A DNA stretch of 22,848 nucleotides, from the NCBI GenBank assembly GCA_964547415.1, contig CAZJNX010000060.1, forward strand, positions 1-22,848. Direction: 5' to 3'. The stretch comes from CAZJNX01 sp964547415 (GTDB lineage Bacteria > Pseudomonadota > Alphaproteobacteria > Rhizobiales > Amorphaceae). The notes beneath the pieces are model-generated. The model had not been told where the DNA came from. It saw nothing but the letters and a program-made list of their open reading frames with translations, and searched no databases. A program made the translations under genes and the position numbers. Shown here one piece after another: positions 22,299 through 22,848 of the stretch. Numbering within the stretch: position 1 is the first letter of the stretch; each line of letters begins with the position of its first letter.

Positions 22299-22848
22299 AT
22301 GGCACGCCAATTCATCTACTTCATGCAGGGCCTCACCAAGACCTATGGTCAGAAGAAGGTCCTCGACAACATCCACCTGCAATTCTACCCGGACGCCAAG
22401 ATCGGCGTGCTGGGGCCGAACGGGTCCGGCAAGTCGACGCTTCTGCGGATCATGGCGGGCGTCGACCGCGAGTTCAACGGCGAGGCCTGGGTCGCCGACG
22501 GCGCCAGCGTCGGCTACCTGTCCCAGGAGCCCGAGCTCGACCCGAACAAGACGGTGCGCGAGAACGTGATGGACGGGGTGGCGGACAAGACCGCCTTGCT
22601 CGAGCGCTACAACGAGCTCGCCATGAACTACTCGGACGAGACGGCCGAGGAGATGGCGAAGCTGCAGGACGTCATCGACAGCCAGAACCTGTGGGACCTC
22701 GACTCCAAGGTCGACCAGGCGATGGACGCCCTGCGCTGCCCGCCCGACGATGCGAACGTGACCAACCTGTCGGGCGGCGAGAAGCGCCGCGTGGCGCTCT
22801 GCCGCCTGCTCCTGGAAGAGCCCGACCTCCTCCTCCTCGACGAGCCGA
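22299..22848 (+). CDS. ettA: Energy-dependent translational throttle protein EttA (ABC-F), 3' end missing
   Basis: An ABC-F ATPase that binds the ribosomal E site and gates the first peptide bond according to the ATP/ADP state. Only the first 183 codons are in the window. MARQFIYFMQGLTKTYGQKKVLDNIHL is close to the EttA N-terminus. The first nucleotide-binding domain shows Walker A GPNGSGKST, the Q-loop region YLSQEPELDP, the arm segment (KTALLERYNELAMNYSDET), the signature LSGGEKRRVALCRLLL and Walker B LLLLDEP, where the window ends. ATG 22299 follows a GGG stretch at suitable spacing. The second ATPase domain would lie to the right. EttA is distinguished from other ABC-F members by the N-terminal sequence and arm; confidence in this assignment is high. 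Confidence 0.93.
   Translation, partial: MARQFIYFMQGLTKTYGQKKVLDNIHLQFYPDAKIGVLGPNGSGKSTLLRIMAGVDREFNGEAWVADGASVGYLSQEPELDPNKTVRENVMDGVADKTALLERYNELAMNYSDETAEEMAKLQDVIDSQNLWDLDSKVDQAMDALRCPPDDANVTNLSGGEKRRVALCRLLLEEPDLLLLDEP

Overview
This is chromosomal DNA of a very GC-rich alphaproteobacterium. The G/C-dominated third codon positions, the tal-priA pairing, a complete split TRAP transporter and an EttA of the rhizobial type fit Hyphomicrobiales. The family or genus cannot be fixed from this window. The gene calls rest on reading translations against remembered family motifs, with no database search.

Left edge (1-3513), accessory DNA. A restriction-endonuclease-type helicase gene (Res/BPTD_3080-like, cut by the window edge, minus strand) lies next to a tyrosine integrase gene broken by two mutually compensating frameshifts. 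Both flanks of the integrase carry clustered inverted repeats: TTGCG/CGCAA repeats at 1947-1993 and three palindromes at 3347-3453. The sequence is visibly less GC-extreme than the rest. The integrated element probably ends between the integrase start (3327) and the aspartate-dehydrogenase-like gene at 3514.

Middle (3514-17640), a catabolic gene cluster. After the nadX-like gene come two divergent acyl-CoA dehydrogenases, a TetR regulator and a PaaK-type acyl-CoA ligase. These are followed by a small two-helix membrane protein, a 2,4-dienoyl-CoA-reductase-like SDR, a zinc alcohol dehydrogenase and TRAP permease genes dctM/dctQ. The divergent TRAP binding protein dctP then starts an operon with an iron alcohol dehydrogenase, a GST, an IclR regulator and two small hotdog (MaoC-like) proteins. 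Together they suggest uptake of a carboxylate by TRAP, CoA activation, and dehydrogenation, reduction and hydration of the thioester. The substrate cannot be named.

Right part (17762-22848), mostly core genes with an unusual insert. Transaldolase and priA diverge; priA has no ATG, GTG or TTG start upstream of its conserved N-terminus. Two exported proteins follow. The first is a pyruvoyl-dependent arginine-decarboxylase-like protein with a twin-arginine signal peptide. The second overlaps it by 4 bp (GTGA) and fuses a YbaY-like domain to an MliC-like lysozyme-inhibitor domain. This pair is the best candidate for an undescribed system. The window ends inside ettA.
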